The notes below the pieces were generated by a model. The model worked only from the letters and a program-made list of their open reading frames with translations, was not told the DNA's origin and did not search any database. 32,198 bases of DNA from contig CAYRMN010000013.1 of the NCBI GenBank assembly GCA_964425575.1, positions 1 to 32,198 on the forward strand. The letters are read 5' to 3'. A program made the translations under genes and the position numbers. The stretch comes from CAYRMN01 sp964425575. GTDB taxonomy: Bacteria; Patescibacteriota; Patescibacteriia; 2-12-FULL-60-25. Shown here one piece after another: positions 23,095 through 30,826 of the stretch. The first letter of the stretch is position 1. Each line of letters starts with the position of its first letter.

Positions 23095-25341
23095 TTATAT
23101 CTCGTAGAAGAAAGACAGTCGCAAAGATCTCGTTGTGTTGTTTTGTGATGATCCGGGGCTGGCGATTAACTCAATCGTTGTTGCATTTGCTGCGATAGAT
23201 GCCACGGTTGGTGTAAGAGTCCCATTTGTTCTGACGACGACATTCATATGGCCTGATGGTTGGTTCGCGGAGGCGGTGAAGGGTAGTGCGATGTTGATAA
23301 TTCCGGATCCAGCACCTTCAGCTCCGCCATCTCCCTCTAGAAAAATATTGACCCAACACAGTCTGCCGATTCTGGTGTAGCGCCCGATGTTCGTCGTATA
23401 GACAGGGACGATATTTCCAGATCCACCAACCAGCGTCACGGTGGGCGTAAAAGTGCCTTCAAGATATGCTGTTTCTGTAATCGTCCCCACCCCCGTTCGT
23501 ACAGGGAATGTATGTATGCCTGATTGCGCTGCTAATCGTGCCAGATCCGCATCAAACTCCTGTATATTCACACCAATATCTAACCCAAGATTTGTTCGTG
23601 CCGCAGCTGCGGTCGTCGCACCTGTTCCTCCTTTGGCTATTTCAATCTGATCGGCACGCCATGTACCACTTGCTACGATGCCAAGTGTCGTTAGGTTGCT
23701 TGTTCCCGGCCACAGACTCAATGCCATGTTTTCTACGTCTGTAAGTCCTACCGCAGCTTTATTCAACGGTTGGAATGTTTTATCTCCACGCCAATATTGA
23801 GATGTTGTTCCAGTGGTGATCGAGGGCTCTTTCTCAGCAAGGACCGATGAAAGATCCGTCTGATCCGCCAATGTGCCCGTAATGGAGCCCCAGGTCACAC
23901 CCCCGTTCGTTGAGAGATTTTGCCATGAAACACTTCTTCCATTTGTTGTGAGGACTTTGCCGGCATTCCCTGTTTGATCTGGTACAAGGGATGCGAGTGC
24001 ACCTTCTATTGTTGTTGTCCCTGTCCCACCATGTTCAATAGAGACGGGCGATGTTAAGAGAAATTCTGTTCCGACGAGCGATAGACCGCTCCCTGCCGTA
24101 TACGCTGTACTCGTTCCACCAGCTGTAGGAGTGATCCATGTTAGCCCTCCAAGACCATTCGTTGAAAGAACCTGACCTGCGAAGCCATCTGTGTTTGGCA
24201 GTGTCCAAACTTGATCTGTGGTGATGGCGTCCGGTGCTTTGAATCCCACATATTGTGAGCCGTTCATGCCGAGTTCTAGAAAACGAATTTCACTGGTATT
24301 TCCGGACGCATCTCCAAAGGGGTTTAATTGCAGCGCATTTTGTTCATCCAATCCGAGTAGACTTCCGATTTGTGATTGATCGAGCGCCAACTGTCCTCCG
24401 TTGAGGACGAGGGGAGGTAAAAAGGAGAGGCCAAACGTGCCTGTGAGGACCTCATATGAGAGGGGGCTCGAGGCTGAGACGTTCGATCGAATCTGCGACT
24501 GAGAAAAATATTTGTTCGAAGCACCTTCAAGGATATCGTCTGCATTCAATACCACAGATCCGATTTTTCCATTCACGGATTGCACGAGGTCGGAGGAGGG
24601 TGCTAATAGCTCTTGCCATGTATTATCGCGCGTACGTACATAGGTGATGTTCGAGCCCGTAACAACAACCATATCTCCCGATTGAAGATCGGTAAGCGCA
24701 TCTCTCGCTGAGATGTCTGTAACGACATAGATGTTTTCCAGATCCATGACGTGAGGTGTTAATATTTTTTGCCACACGTTATCTTGGGTGCGGATGTATG
24801 ATTGGCTTATATTCGTTACTTCAGCATGGTCTCCGACTTGAACATTCGTTAATGCATTGAGTTCGTCTAAGTCCGTAACAACATATGTATTGCTATAGGG
24901 CGTTAACAATTCTTGCCATGCCCCCGTTGGGGCACGGACATACGATTTTTTGAGGCTTGTTACTTCAGCATGGTCTCCGACTTGAACATTTGTGAGGTCA
25001 TTTAGCGCGGTTAGATCAGGCACGATAAAAACTTCCCCCTCAGTTTTTGAGAGTTCTTTCCATGATCTATCCTGTGCAAATAAAAATGATTGTCGAACAC
25101 TTGTAACCTCTACATGATCACCGACCTGTACGTCTGGAAGGGCATCTCGAGCCGCGATATCTGGTACCGTAAAGCTATGTGATGTGCGAATAGCTGAAAC
25201 CCTACAATCTGGATCAGTTGGAGCACAGTTCGGGTTGAGCGTTTCCCCCGGTGCGAAACGTGCAAGCGCAAAACTAAGATGCGCATTGCTTAGTCCGAGA
25301 ACAATGGAGACTCCAATAAAAAACCAACCATGCACTTTCAT
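23095..25341 (-). CDS. secreted phage-tail-fibre-like surface protein
   Basis: A 748-aa protein with a signal peptide (about 1-26). It carries four repeats near residues 59-97, 107-146, 154-194 and 206-246, each of the form V-x-D-(I/L), then VQVGDHAEVT or similar, and a W(K/Q)-(E/K)-(L/I)-L end. The middle and end resemble phage fibres: SVNGKIGSVVLNADDI, TTDQVWTLPNTDGFAGQVLS, GTTSQYWRGDKTFQPL and KGGTGATTAAAARTNLGL. The C-terminal part (about 640-748) is a beta-rich tip. No prophage genes surround it, and a signal peptide is unusual for a phage protein, so a cell-surface adhesin built from fibre modules is favoured. It leads a two-gene operon with the AWSENIGWINF protein. Confidence 0.83.
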   Translation of the reverse strand: MKVHGWFFIGVSIVLGLSNAHLSFALARFAPGETLNPNCAPTDPDCRVSAIRTSHSFTVPDIAARDALPDVQVGDHVEVTSVRQSFLFAQDRSWKELSKTEGEVFIVPDLTALNDLTNVQVGDHAEVTSLKKSYVRAPTGAWQELLTPYSNTYVVTDLDELNALTNVQVGDHAEVTNISQSYIRTQDNVWQKILTPHVMDLENIYVVTDISARDALTDLQSGDMVVVTGSNITYVRTRDNTWQELLAPSSDLVQSVNGKIGSVVLNADDILEGASNKYFSQSQIRSNVSASSPLSYEVLTGTFGLSFLPPLVLNGGQLALDQSQIGSLLGLDEQNALQLNPFGDASGNTSEIRFLELGMNGSQYVGFKAPDAITTDQVWTLPNTDGFAGQVLSTNGLGGLTWITPTAGGTSTAYTAGSGLSLVGTEFLLTSPVSIEHGGTGTTTIEGALASLVPDQTGNAGKVLTTNGRSVSWQNLSTNGGVTWGSITGTLADQTDLSSVLAEKEPSITTGTTSQYWRGDKTFQPLNKAAVGLTDVENMALSLWPGTSNLTTLGIVASGTWRADQIEIAKGGTGATTAAAARTNLGLDIGVNIQEFDADLARLAAQSGIHTFPVRTGVGTITETAYLEGTFTPTVTLVGGSGNIVPVYTTNIGRYTRIGRLCWVNIFLEGDGGAEGAGSGIINIALPFTASANQPSGHMNVVVRTNGTLTPTVASIAANATTIELIASPGSSQNNTTRSLRLSFFYEI
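24604..25167 (-). repeat. array of four protein-level repeats in the fibre gene
   Basis: Four units of 46-52 codons encode the V-D-..-VGD-..-VT-..-W pattern. Units 2 and 3 are almost certainly recent copies: a 32-bp segment at 24815-24846 is identical to 24959-24990, offset by 144 bp (48 codons). Such arrays can change length by recombination. Confidence 0.8.
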
Positions 25342-25350
25342 AAAAGGTTA

Positions 25351-25380
25351 ATTATAACCAATTATAACATAAACGTTCTA
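25351..25380 (-). promoter_or_regulatory. promoter of the fibre operon
   Basis: Two TATAAT boxes lie in tandem on the minus strand (25366-25361 and 25356-25351). The one nearer the gene has TAGAAC (25380-25375) as a weak -35 with an 18-bp spacer, and ends 9 nt before the ATG. Transcripts from it would begin at or next to the start codon. Confidence 0.5.
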
Positions 25381-25502
25381 TTCTTCCGATGAATCGGCAG
25401 GCTTTCTACGCCTCTACAGAATCGTTGGGACATGGGTGGAGCGGGCCTTTTTCGTACGTATTAACATGCGTCTATTCAGCCGTTCTTAGGAGAAGAAATT
25501 TT

Positions 25503-25895
25503 TTAATCAAACCACAGCATCATGAGCGCGATATGTAAGAAAACCGCGATTGTTCCGATGGTGAGACTTTTAGTGGTCCATGCCTGCGCGTTGACTGGAA
25601 ATCGTCGAATAAATATGAGAGCTAGGACCAATCCAACGCTGATCCAAAAAAGTTCATTTAATAGAACACCGTGGAGCATGCTGCTTGGGATCCAGTCATT
25701 CCCAAGTGGAGGCTGCGGAATCTCAATGGCCTGTAACGGAAATCCAGCCTTGGCTATGCTCGGAAGCCCAAGAGCCCAAATATGCGTGCTTTGACTTGTG
25801 GAAATGTCATGGCGCGAGAGGATCCATGAACATAGCGAGAGAGTTGAGCCAAACAGAAGCGTGTATACGAGTCCCTTTTTGATATGGGTGAGCAT
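25503..25895 (-). CDS. small membrane protein of unknown function
   Basis: A 130-aa protein with three hydrophobic segments: about 8-25 (GLVYTLLFGSTLSLCSWI), 74-95 (HGVLLNELFWISVGLVLALIF) and 107-127 (TTKSLTIGTIAVFLHIALMML). The loop between the first two holds a Pro-rich stretch (IEIPQPPLGNDWIP) and would lie outside. No conserved motif is recognised. The gene has its own promoter, which ends 9 nt before the ATG. It lies between the fibre operon and a rightward YCII-like gene, with no clear link to either. Confidence 0.65.
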   Translation of the reverse strand: MLTHIKKGLVYTLLFGSTLSLCSWILSRHDISTSQSTHIWALGLPSIAKAGFPLQAIEIPQPPLGNDWIPSSMLHGVLLNELFWISVGLVLALIFIRRFPVNAQAWTTKSLTIGTIAVFLHIALMMLWFD

Positions 25896-25904
25896 AATGT
25901 TGAG

Positions 25905-25933
25905 ACTTTACACTTTTTTGTTAGAGGAATCAA
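25905..25933 (-). promoter_or_regulatory. promoter of the 130-aa membrane protein, probably leaderless
   Basis: On the minus strand TTGATT (25933-25928), a 17-bp spacer and TAAAGT (25910-25905) are followed by 9 nt and then the ATG. Start about 7 nt after the -10 leaves a leader of 2 nt or so. Confidence 0.6.
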
Positions 25934-26040
25934 AGAAGAGTAAAGATGCTTGCAAAGTCAAATGCATGTGTTTAAAATGTAAAAACTTGAACAGTTCGGC
26001 ATCCTCTTTAGTGAATCAGTTTATTCCATGTATTATATCT

Positions 26041-26400
26041 ATGAAATTTTTTACTGTGATCTATATCGCTCCTGTGAATACACTTGATGAATGGATGAAA
26101 AAATCAGAAACAGAGCGTCAGGAGGTAGAAGCAAAGATGCGACAGGACTGGGACGGATGGCTTATCACCCATAAAGATGCTGTGCTCAATACCGTTGGTT
26201 TCGGGGTTACAAAACGTGTGAGCAAGAACGGTATTGAGGATGTGAGGAATGGTATGATGCTTTCTTCATATGTTGCAGGTGAATCGCTTCAAGCTGTTGC
26301 TGAACTTTTTACAGATCATCCACATCTTGGTATTCCAGGTGCGACCATCGAAATTATGGAAGCCCGCCCGATGAGTGGTGTTGAAGCTGCTGACCGTTGA
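26041..26400 (+). CDS. YCII-like / DGPF-type dimeric alpha-beta barrel protein
   Basis: A 119-aa soluble protein of the ferredoxin-like YCII fold: strand MKFFTVIYIAP, helix DEWMKKSETERQEVEAKMRQDWDGWL, strand VLNTVGFGVTKRV, strand MLSSYVAGE, helix SLQAVAELFTDHPHL, and end strand GATIEIMEARPM. Proteins of this fold form dimers and bind small ligands, and some are enzymes; the ligand here is not known. The open frame reaches back to 25798, but ATG 26041 is where the fold begins. TATTAT at 26031-26036 lies 4 nt before the ATG and may be chance. Confidence 0.78.
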   Translation: MKFFTVIYIAPVNTLDEWMKKSETERQEVEAKMRQDWDGWLITHKDAVLNTVGFGVTKRVSKNGIEDVRNGMMLSSYVAGESLQAVAELFTDHPHLGIPGATIEIMEARPMSGVEAADR

Positions 26401-26466
26401 GCGTAAAAGTGGCAGCGTTTTTCGACTTGCTTAATAGGTGGGGCGCGTTATGGTGTCTTATCGGTC

Positions 26467-26490
26467 AATATTCCCCATGGGAAAGATATT
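26467..26490. terminator. possible hairpin between convergent genes
   Basis: TTCCC (26471-26475) and GGGAA (26479-26483) form a short stem, with AATA/TATT able to extend it past a bulge. It lies between the convergent YCII-like gene and the Gmad2/GerMN gene, but no long T run follows. Confidence 0.3.
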
Positions 26491-26494
26491 CTTT

Positions 26495-28138
26495 CTAGGG
26501 TTGAAAGAGCGTATCTGGCTTGAATGCGACCTGTTTCACTTCAGTGAATTGTTTGGCAGTTGCTTCAATTTGGGACCAAAGAATACCTATGCGGCAAGAA
26601 CCACCACTGGTTGTATTCCGTGGATCATCAAACTCCAATGTGAGGGATCCATCTTTCAGGGCTGCGCCTTTAAGATTGAGGCCTGGGAGGGGATATTCCG
26701 TGGTAATTCCTTGAGCTAGCTCTTCAGGTGTTAATGCCCCTTTCAGGAGCTCGCGTATCGCATCTTGAATTGGAGTCATGGTTTTTGGGATTTCGCGCGT
26801 AACAGCCATAAGTCCTTGTGGTGAGCAACGAATGGCGCCTGAGCTATCCACATCATTTTTTGGATTGTAATAGTATAAACGAACAGTGGTTTGCTGCGGA
26901 TTAAATCGCACGGGAATGCGTACCTCGGCAGAATGCTCTGGGAGACCTGATGGGTTATCTTTTTCAAGAATGAGCGTTCCGCTAGCTGTGGTTGGTTGGG
27001 TAAAGAGAAGATCTCCGGTAAATGGGACGAATGCATCCGTCATCCAGTCACGTTGAGCTTGAGCATGAGTGCGTACAAGCTCGTTCCCATGCGCATCAAT
27101 AAGTTTTATCGGAAATGAAGCTTCAAAATACCAGCTACCCCGCGCCTCACCTGTAATGTGAAATGGGCTACTGATCATTGTATTCGGTTCAGGAGAGAAT
27201 AGATGAATGTTATTTGTTTGAGATACGTTGACGAATGTGATGTGCGTTACTTGAACTGAAGGCGTTGAAGTTGTATCTATTTGAGTTCCTTCGACAAGGG
27301 CTTGCTGGCCTTGCACGAAGGAAGAGAGATCACATGGAACGCTCTGCGTATGTGATGTGCTGCATAGACTGTTCTGAGTAAAACTAAGCTGCGTGAGACG
27401 AGCGGGATTACCCGGCTCTTCAAATGCGATATACCAGACCCCCGGGCTCATCCCTGGATTATTTCTTACGAGATTGCCGTTATGTGAAAAATTGACTATG
27501 TTTTGAGGATTATTCTGTTGAGTTGGGCGACGATGCAGCCACCCAGTATTTTTGAAAACGAGAAAAAGAGTACCTCCAAGCCCGAGGATAAAAATGCCCA
27601 GCAGGATGCCCATCGATCGAGTCTTCATAGAGATGGAGGACAGAGAGGATTGTGCGTCATGCTTTTTGGTGATTGGATTTTCGACGACATTTGTCTTATA
27701 CCAGCCAATGAATAGCGGTAAAAGCAGCGTGAGGGCATAGTAAAAATATACATCAAGTTTATAATATCCATCCGTCGGATGAAACATTTTGACTAAGAAA
27801 AAATAGTCACCAATAATGGCAATGAGAGTCCAGCAGATTCCAAGCAACACGAAGGAGAGAAGGGAAGTGCCTCGTATTTTTTGTACTAAGACCCAGCAGG
27901 TAAGTGCGGTTCCAATAGGCAGAATGATCCAGCCAATGAAGGTGGACGGGACGACCATAAAAAGGATAATGCCGAGAATATATCCTATCAACCAAAGCAT
28001 TATTCCCCATCCAAGAAAGTCTTTCAGAAGAGATTTCGTCATAGAACGGAAGGATATAGATGAGCATCTTTGATCTAGATTGCGTATTTTTACCATATCA
28101 CTTTCGTCTACCATTGTAACGAACTCGGCCAGCTTCAT
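26495..28138 (-). CDS. multi-pass membrane protein fused to Gmad2 and GerMN domains
   Basis: Up to 547 aa. Four membrane helices (about 41-62, 64-85, 93-116, 131-147), a polar linker and a fifth helix (about 176-195) lead to an outer part. That part has a PGVWYIAFEEPG domain (about 228-305), a Gmad2 Ig-like domain (about 311-410, with FHITGEARGSWYFEASFPI and WMTDAFVPFTG) and a GerMN domain (about 418-545, VRLYYYNPKND to SLTLEFDDP). Gmad2-GerMN proteins in Patescibacteria usually have a single helix, so the first four look like a fused extra gene. The start is uncertain: the first ATG lies 14 bp from a terminator-like hairpin, and ATGs at 28114, 28096 and 28042 are in frame. Confidence 0.82.
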   Translation of the reverse strand: MKLAEFVTMVDESDMVKIRNLDQRCSSISFRSMTKSLLKDFLGWGIMLWLIGYILGIILFMVVPSTFIGWIILPIGTALTCWVLVQKIRGTSLLSFVLLGICWTLIAIIGDYFFLVKMFHPTDGYYKLDVYFYYALTLLLPLFIGWYKTNVVENPITKKHDAQSSLSSISMKTRSMGILLGIFILGLGGTLFLVFKNTGWLHRRPTQQNNPQNIVNFSHNGNLVRNNPGMSPGVWYIAFEEPGNPARLTQLSFTQNSLCSTSHTQSVPCDLSSFVQGQQALVEGTQIDTTSTPSVQVTHITFVNVSQTNNIHLFSPEPNTMISSPFHITGEARGSWYFEASFPIKLIDAHGNELVRTHAQAQRDWMTDAFVPFTGDLLFTQPTTASGTLILEKDNPSGLPEHSAEVRIPVRFNPQQTTVRLYYYNPKNDVDSSGAIRCSPQGLMAVTREIPKTMTPIQDAIRELLKGALTPEELAQGITTEYPLPGLNLKGAALKDGSLTLEFDDPRNTTSGGSCRIGILWSQIEATAKQFTEVKQVAFKPDTLFQP

Positions 28139-28147
28139 TCTTTTTTA

Positions 28148-28231
28148 AATCAAAAAATCCAGCAAATACGCAGGATTTTTTGTTGGTGAGTTACGTCATT
28201 CGCAAGCGTCGTGGCGGTGAATAGGGGAGCG
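28148..28231. repeat. dispersed hairpin repeat, copy 1
   Basis: AAAAAATCC (28152-28160) and GGATTTTTT (28173-28181) form hairpin A around an AGCAAATACGCA-type loop. A decayed second dyad (TTACGTCATTCGCAAGCGTCGTGGC region) and GAATAGGGGAGCG follow. It lies between two divergent genes, where a terminator is not expected. Confidence 0.75.
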
Positions 28232-28281
28232 AGTTTATGCATCCATATACAGCGCTTCATATAAGGTGCATAGTATAAAAT

Positions 28282-28869
28282 ATGAATAAACAACTTCAGT
28301 TTTTTGCTGCAACCACCGCCCTTGTGCTTGTAGGGGGCCTCGTCTACACATTGTTTGGTCAAAGACGAATCTCAAGGGTGCCTTCAGCGACAATAGAAAA
28401 AACAGAGTCGATACCAGCACAGACTTCTTCGACGCAGTCAGTGATATTTGATCCGTTGAATGCAACTTATATTATTGACAATGTGCCGGTGACGCTCGTG
28501 AACGGAAGAGCCAATGTTGTACAGAAACGTGTAAAAACAGTTACAGCGGTATTTGGCCTACCGACGATTGGAGATCTAAATGGAGATAGAAAAAACGATG
28601 GCGTCGTGTTTCTTACTCAAACAATGGGTGGGACAGGTACATTCTATTACGTTGCCGCTGCCATACAAGCCGCCAGTGGTGCAAAAGGTACAAATGCAAT
28701 TTTTATTGGCGATCGAATCACGCCGCACGACGTACAACTGAGTAATAATCACATGACGGTTAGCTATCTAGATCGAGGGTTTACTGAAGCCATGGTGGCC
28801 AATCCATCTCTCTACACTATCCTTGAAATAACAGTAGATGGCATGCTGTTGAGGCAAGATGCACCCTAG
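28282..28869 (+). CDS. conserved membrane-anchored protein with DxNxDxxND loop
   Basis: A 195-aa protein. One N-terminal hydrophobic segment (about 8-24, FAATTALVLVGGLVYTL) anchors or exports it. A Ser/Thr-rich linker (35-52) leads to a beta-rich domain with FGLPTIGDLNGDRKNDGVVFL near 92-112; the D-x-N-x-D-x-x-x-D spacing resembles a calcium-binding loop of the dockerin/EF-hand kind. GGTGTFYYVAAAIQ follows. I recall similar proteins in Patescibacteria without a known function. It is divergent from the Gmad2/GerMN gene, and the two may share control. Confidence 0.7.
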   Translation: MNKQLQFFAATTALVLVGGLVYTLFGQRRISRVPSATIEKTESIPAQTSSTQSVIFDPLNATYIIDNVPVTLVNGRANVVQKRVKTVTAVFGLPTIGDLNGDRKNDGVVFLTQTMGGTGTFYYVAAAIQAASGAKGTNAIFIGDRITPHDVQLSNNHMTVSYLDRGFTEAMVANPSLYTILEITVDGMLLRQDAP

Positions 28870-28883
28870 CGAGTACGGTGTTT

Positions 28884-29468
28884 TTATAAAAACTCTACTC
28901 TTCGTGAATCTATCACCGTATATGTATTTCCTTCTTGTTGTAGCTCCACCCAGCTGCAGTCGCCAATCTCTGAGCCAAGCTCACCTTTTTTAAGGATATC
29001 TCTGAACAAGACCCTCATTGGGCCTCCATGCCAGACGATTCCAATACAGGAATGTCTTGCATCAGCGGTAAGGCGATTGAAGGCCATATGAATGCGATAA
29101 CGAAAATCCTCATAGGATTCGGCTCCATCAATGGTATTGAGCCGATTTTTTACCTTCTCAACTAGATCAGGGTATTTTTGTTGAGCATCGCCTTTTACCT
29201 CTCCTGTTAAAATTCCGTATCGGTTTTGTTCTTTTAAATCTTTTTCAATCACGATCGGAATCACATCCTGTGAAATGATCTCTGATGTTTCACGGGCACG
29301 GATCAAGGGACTGGACATAAGTAATTCCATTCCCTTGCCCTTCAGTTCTTCAGACAGGCCTTCAGATTGTTTCCTCCCTTCAGGGGAAAGATGATCGTCA
29401 TAATCACCTCCATAGCGATCTTCGATGTCACCGGTCGTTTGTCCATGTCGGATGAATATGATTCTCAT
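28884..29468 (-). CDS. histidine phosphatase family protein (phosphoglycerate-mutase-like)
   Basis: A 194-aa cytoplasmic enzyme of the two-His phosphatase/mutase fold. RHG lies at 7-9 (MRIIFIRHGQTTGD) with His8 as the phospho-acceptor. Arg57 is in SPLIRARETSEI, Glu80 in KEQNRYGILTGE, and the second His147 in VWHGGPMR. The full catalytic set is present, so it is probably active on a phosphomonoester. Whether it is a mutase or, more likely, a phosphatase of the broad type cannot be told. It has its own promoter and ends 14 bp from the convergent 195-aa gene. Confidence 0.9.
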   Translation of the reverse strand: MRIIFIRHGQTTGDIEDRYGGDYDDHLSPEGRKQSEGLSEELKGKGMELLMSSPLIRARETSEIISQDVIPIVIEKDLKEQNRYGILTGEVKGDAQQKYPDLVEKVKNRLNTIDGAESYEDFRYRIHMAFNRLTADARHSCIGIVWHGGPMRVLFRDILKKGELGSEIGDCSWVELQQEGNTYTVIDSRRVEFL

Positions 29469-29483
29469 ACGGAATTGGAGAGA

Positions 29484-29512
29484 TCATAGGAGAGTGGGCG
29501 TATTTAGGCAAT
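29484..29512 (-). promoter_or_regulatory. promoter of the histidine phosphatase gene
   Basis: On the minus strand TTGCCT (29512-29507), 17 bp and TATGAT (29489-29484) are followed by 14 nt and the ATG. The leader would be about 7 nt and has no Shine-Dalgarno. Confidence 0.55.
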
Positions 29513-29527
29513 GCAAGGATATATCTA

Positions 29528-29667
29528 TATCCTAGTTACCTCAGTTGCTCGGTCACCCACGTTTCGATTTCTCTTCACTCCTCAATCAAAAAACCCAGCA
29601 AATATGCTGGATTTTTTTGTTGGTAGGCCACGTTGTTCGTGAGTGACGTGGCGGGGAATAGGGGAGC
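29528..29667. repeat. dispersed hairpin repeat, copy 2 (long form)
   Basis: Hairpin A (29587-29618) is CAAAAAACCCAGC, a short AT loop and GCTGGATTTTTTTG. The second dyad uses GCCACGT and ACGTGGC near 29627-29651, followed by GGAATAGGGGAGCG as in copy 1. About 55 bp to the left (TAGTTACCTCAG to CACTCCTCAATC) also match copy 4. It lies between two leftward genes and could end the 180-aa gene. Confidence 0.8.
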
Positions 29668-29691
29668 GTATCGAGCGGAGTAATTGCGGAA

Positions 29692-30234
29692 CTATGCTTG
29701 AAGCAATTTTTTAATATCCGTTGCTATTTCGTCGTTCCAAATGGTATTGAATTCTTTTATCTGTGGGTGGCTCTCTGGATCGTCGACGGTATATTCAGGA
29801 CAGATGTAGGAATGAAATGTTCCATCAGGTTTTATTTCAAATGCGTACATAATAATGGGGTCCAACCATCCGGTGTCAGACATGAACGCCGCCTTCCCCA
29901 CGGCTCCAAATTCAGCAGCTTTTCTAAACAGATTGATCCATCCAATAAGCTGCATGCTGATGGTGTCAAAATCCATGTAGCCTTTTAAGATTATTTCATT
30001 TCCATCTTGTGATGGCTCTGTTTGAAAAAAGATTTTTCCTGATGCGCAAAGATCCTTTTGAGATTGAATAAAATCTTTGATCGTGGAAAGTTCCAGATCG
30101 CTTATCATGTAGTCAAAATTTCCCTCCCACTCATATTCATCATATGTAGTGTTCGCTTGTTCCCAATCAGCGATATTGTTTTTGGGAAAATGTAGTTGTA
30201 CAAAACAAAAAATTCCGTCGGTTGTGTATTGCAT
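29692..30234 (-). CDS. hypothetical protein
   Basis: A 180-aa acidic, soluble protein rich in aromatic residues (DYMISDLELSTIKDFIQSQ, GWINLFRKAAEFGAVGKAAF, GWLDPIIMYAFEIKPDGTF). There is no signal or membrane helix and no cysteine cluster. I do not recognise a family; the layout suggests an immunity- or SMI1-like small alpha-beta protein, which is only a guess. It has a clear promoter that ends 9 nt before the ATG, and it is followed by repeat copy 2. Confidence 0.65.
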   Translation of the reverse strand: MQYTTDGIFCFVQLHFPKNNIADWEQANTTYDEYEWEGNFDYMISDLELSTIKDFIQSQKDLCASGKIFFQTEPSQDGNEIILKGYMDFDTISMQLIGWINLFRKAAEFGAVGKAAFMSDTGWLDPIIMYAFEIKPDGTFHSYICPEYTVDDPESHPQIKEFNTIWNDEIATDIKKLLQA

Positions 30235-30243
30235 AGAAAATAT

Positions 30244-30271
30244 ATTCTACTCTATTTTTTTTAAAAATCAA
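30244..30271 (-). promoter_or_regulatory. promoter of the 180-aa gene, probably leaderless
   Basis: On the minus strand TTGATT (30271-30266), a 16-bp A-rich spacer and TAGAAT (30249-30244) are followed by exactly 9 nt and the ATG. Confidence 0.6.
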
Positions 30272-30309
30272 ATCACATAATCAAATAAAGTCGTTTTGAT
30301 TGAATGCTG

Positions 30310-30465
30310 TTACGCGAAATCGCTTTGAAACTCATTTAAGGCAATAAAATGCTCATCATTGAGTTGAAAAAATCGTCTATGTCGGACGGGCTTTTCACGG
30401 CGTTGGATATGGGAGCTGGTTAGCAAGTTTGAAACAGTATTTAGTATGGACAGATGCTCATTCAT
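30310..30465 (-). CDS. possible small protein
   Basis: A 51-aa frame from ATG 30465 (MNEHLSILNTVSNLLTSSHI to FIALNEFQSDFA) in an otherwise empty 340-bp stretch between the 180-aa gene and the DnaJ-type zinc-finger gene. The composition is plausible for a helical peptide, and TACAAT lies about 28 nt upstream. No family is recognised and no Shine-Dalgarno is seen. Chance cannot be excluded. Confidence 0.25.
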   Translation of the reverse strand: MNEHLSILNTVSNLLTSSHIQRREKPVRHRRFFQLNDEHFIALNEFQSDFA

Positions 30466-30574
30466 ACAAAACACCCACAACAAGAAGAATTGTAAAATGC
30501 CATTTTTATAGCTCTTACGGGTGTCTGTTGCGGGTTGGCAGCTAGGGGTACTTTTTTGGTGAAAGAGCCTTTGT

Positions 30575-30778
30575 TTATGCGGTGATTGAGCCAGAGCCAT
30601 TGCACATACCACAGCCAAACGAATTGCCGCGCCTATCGATCCGCACTCTTCCCGTGCCACCGCACTTCGGGCAGACGGTATTTGCCCGTATCCATCCTCT
30701 ACCCTTACAAGAGCTGCATGAGATGTAGGAAACATGACCATGGCCACAACAATTTGCGCATCGCACTAACAGCATCAT
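30575..30778 (-). CDS. free-standing DnaJ-type zinc-finger protein
   Basis: A 67-aa protein that is almost only the DnaJ cysteine-rich domain. It has four CxxCxGxG-like motifs in order: CANCCGHG, CSSCKGRG, CPKCGGTG and CGMCNGSG. Eight cysteines would bind two zinc ions. There is no J domain or substrate domain. Small proteins of this sort include anti-TRAP of Bacillus and short chaperone-like factors; here the partner is unknown. AAGGAG lies 8 nt before ATG 30778, which makes that start better than ATG 30784 (2 nt away). It has its own promoter. Confidence 0.82.
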   Translation of the reverse strand: MMLLVRCANCCGHGHVSYISCSSCKGRGWIRANTVCPKCGGTGRVRIDRRGNSFGCGMCNGSGSITA

Positions 30779-30826
30779 TTGCATGGCTCCTTTTAAGATG
30801 TTTTGTGTAAAACAAATCGCATCGCG

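Noticed and set aside
23095..25341. A prophage or tailocin at the tail-fibre-like gene.
   Set aside because: The neighbours include no capsid, tail, terminase, integrase or lysis genes, and the protein begins with a signal peptide.
28880..28893. GTTTTTATAAAAAC palindrome between convergent genes as a terminator.
   Set aside because: It is only A and T apart from its end bases and has no GC stem, so it would be a weak hairpin. It may be chance.
30466..30747. The upstream part of a 145-aa leftward frame (30310-30747) overlapping the DnaJ-type zinc-finger gene.
   Set aside because: The overlapping frame with four CxxCxGxG motifs is clearly the real gene. Only the last 51 codons of the longer frame, outside the overlap, are kept as a weak candidate.
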